NCBI GenBank assembly: GCA_026419775.2
Contig: JAOPGA020001861.1
Span: 1 to 38,980, forward strand
Length of the DNA stretch: 38,980 nt
Origin: Acrasis kona
Lineage: Eukaryota; Heterolobosea; Eutetramitea; Acrasida; Acrasidae
Reading direction: 5' to 3'
The notes below the pieces were generated by a model, which did no database searches, was not told the DNA's origin, and saw only the letters and a list, made by a program, of their open reading frames with translations. Below, piece by piece: positions 38,501 through 38,980 of this stretch. The number at the start of each line of letters is the position of its first letter. Position 1 is the stretch's first letter. Made by a program: the position numbers and the translations under genes.

Positions 38501-38980
38501 AACTATGGATTAGGAGAGCGCTGGGTTTCATTCACAATCAAACGGAGAATTATCACAAGGACTTGGTGACATTGTATCCCATTGACTTTTGTTCGGAACA
38601 AAGTGTGATGGGAATGGACGATTGGAAGGACGATCCGAGCGAGTCAAACTCTATGGTTTCGTAAGTACTTTGATTCAAAGACGCTAATTATTTTATAGAG
38701 AAACCATCAAGCAGTTCAGAATACTATACTTTACGTTGAAGAACTTTATCGAATACATTTTTGATGCGGGCGCAAAAGAACCTCACGAACAACACGTACG
38801 ATTAAAGTATCAACAAATGAAACAAGACTTGGAGAGATTAAGGGATGAAATGGCCAACGTACAATCCAACAATTCACTACCAGTCACATCACCACCCGTC
38901 ACTAATCATCATCACACAGATCACACCAACAATACATTACAATCAACCACATTACCGCCACCTGCATACACTGTAACACC
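35574..38980 (+). CDS. Long coiled-coil protein, 3' partial (6 exons seen)
   Basis: Exons 35574-35713, 35752-37154, 37199-37503, 37541-38472, 38514-38660 and 38699 onward join in frame, and the gene runs off the window (over 1000 residues). The introns are 37-44 bp; those at 35714, 37155 and 37504 show CTAAC before the acceptor. The start is MQSMYDDEITSIKIIDDDYT. Residues ~90-600 are almost continuous coiled coil (ELQTQVTESLHQLE, NDLEKIILNLKMELHDATKK, LKQRIESMEADAGRK). From ~650 on there is Asn/Thr/Gln-rich, probably disordered sequence, then a folded-looking part (RLMASFISKSRVEQEKN, KDLVTLYPIDFC). I recognise no family. A structural role in cytoskeleton, centrosome or membrane tethering is possible. 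Confidence 0.78.

Overview
The window is nuclear DNA of a unicellular eukaryote with a compact genome. Introns are very short: 24 that I could place through reading-frame continuity are 34-46 bp, almost all GT..AG, and several carry a CTAAC or TTAAC branch-site-like motif shortly before the acceptor. Genes sit tens to hundreds of bases apart on both strands. Nine host genes have AATAAA overlapping the stop codon. The standard code is used. Gene content (Prp22/DHX8, Rpn5, a PPR protein, NCLX/CCX-type exchanger, TET/JBP-like dioxygenase remnants) fits a free-living amoeboid protist. A heterolobosean related to Naegleria or Acrasis is my best guess, but this is inference and an amoebozoan is not excluded.

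Region 1 (1-8.9 kb) is repeat and transposon territory. It holds the 3' end of a LINE with RNase H and a CCHC finger (1-~1740). Next is a satellite of about ten units with an exact ~200 bp period and inverted arms inside each unit (~1955-3994), ending in an AAACCC run. Then comes a complete-looking terminal-inverted-repeat element (4555-7196) with a perfect 8-bp target duplication AATTATTT and 16-bp ends. Its interior is a mosaic: two halves of a TET/JBP-like 2OG-Fe(II) dioxygenase gene, a retroelement integrase fossil, and a piece of a secreted beta-helix gene. A decayed MULE-like transposase gene (~7250-8480) follows, and then a tRNA-Pro(AGG) with a 12-nt insertion in its D-loop.

Region 2 (9.0-38.98 kb) is ordinary dense gene space. 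In order it holds: a possibly myristoylated NlpC/P60- or PPPDE-like protein (-), an eight-exon short-chain dehydrogenase (+), DHX8/Prp22 (+), a mitochondrial PPR protein (-), a small membrane protein (-), a glucose-6-phosphate dehydrogenase with a signal peptide (-), a coiled-coil protein (-), a Rho-like pseudo-GTPase fused to a C2 domain (+), proteasome lid subunit Rpn5 (+), a mitochondrial membrane protein (+), a CCX/NCLX cation exchanger (+), two small proteins (+), a PH-domain protein (-), a U-box/ankyrin protein (+), a Thr/Pro-rich protein (-), an FGGY carbohydrate kinase (+), a class-I glutamine-amidotransferase-like protein (+), and a long coiled-coil protein (+) that runs off the end.

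There is no operon-like functional grouping. The genes act in splicing, organelle RNA handling, sugar-phosphate metabolism, ion transport and protein turnover. Isolated N bases (1028, 6906, 31783, 32001, 32409) and single-base frame slips in otherwise healthy genes suggest some local consensus error, so frameshift calls should be read with that in mind.
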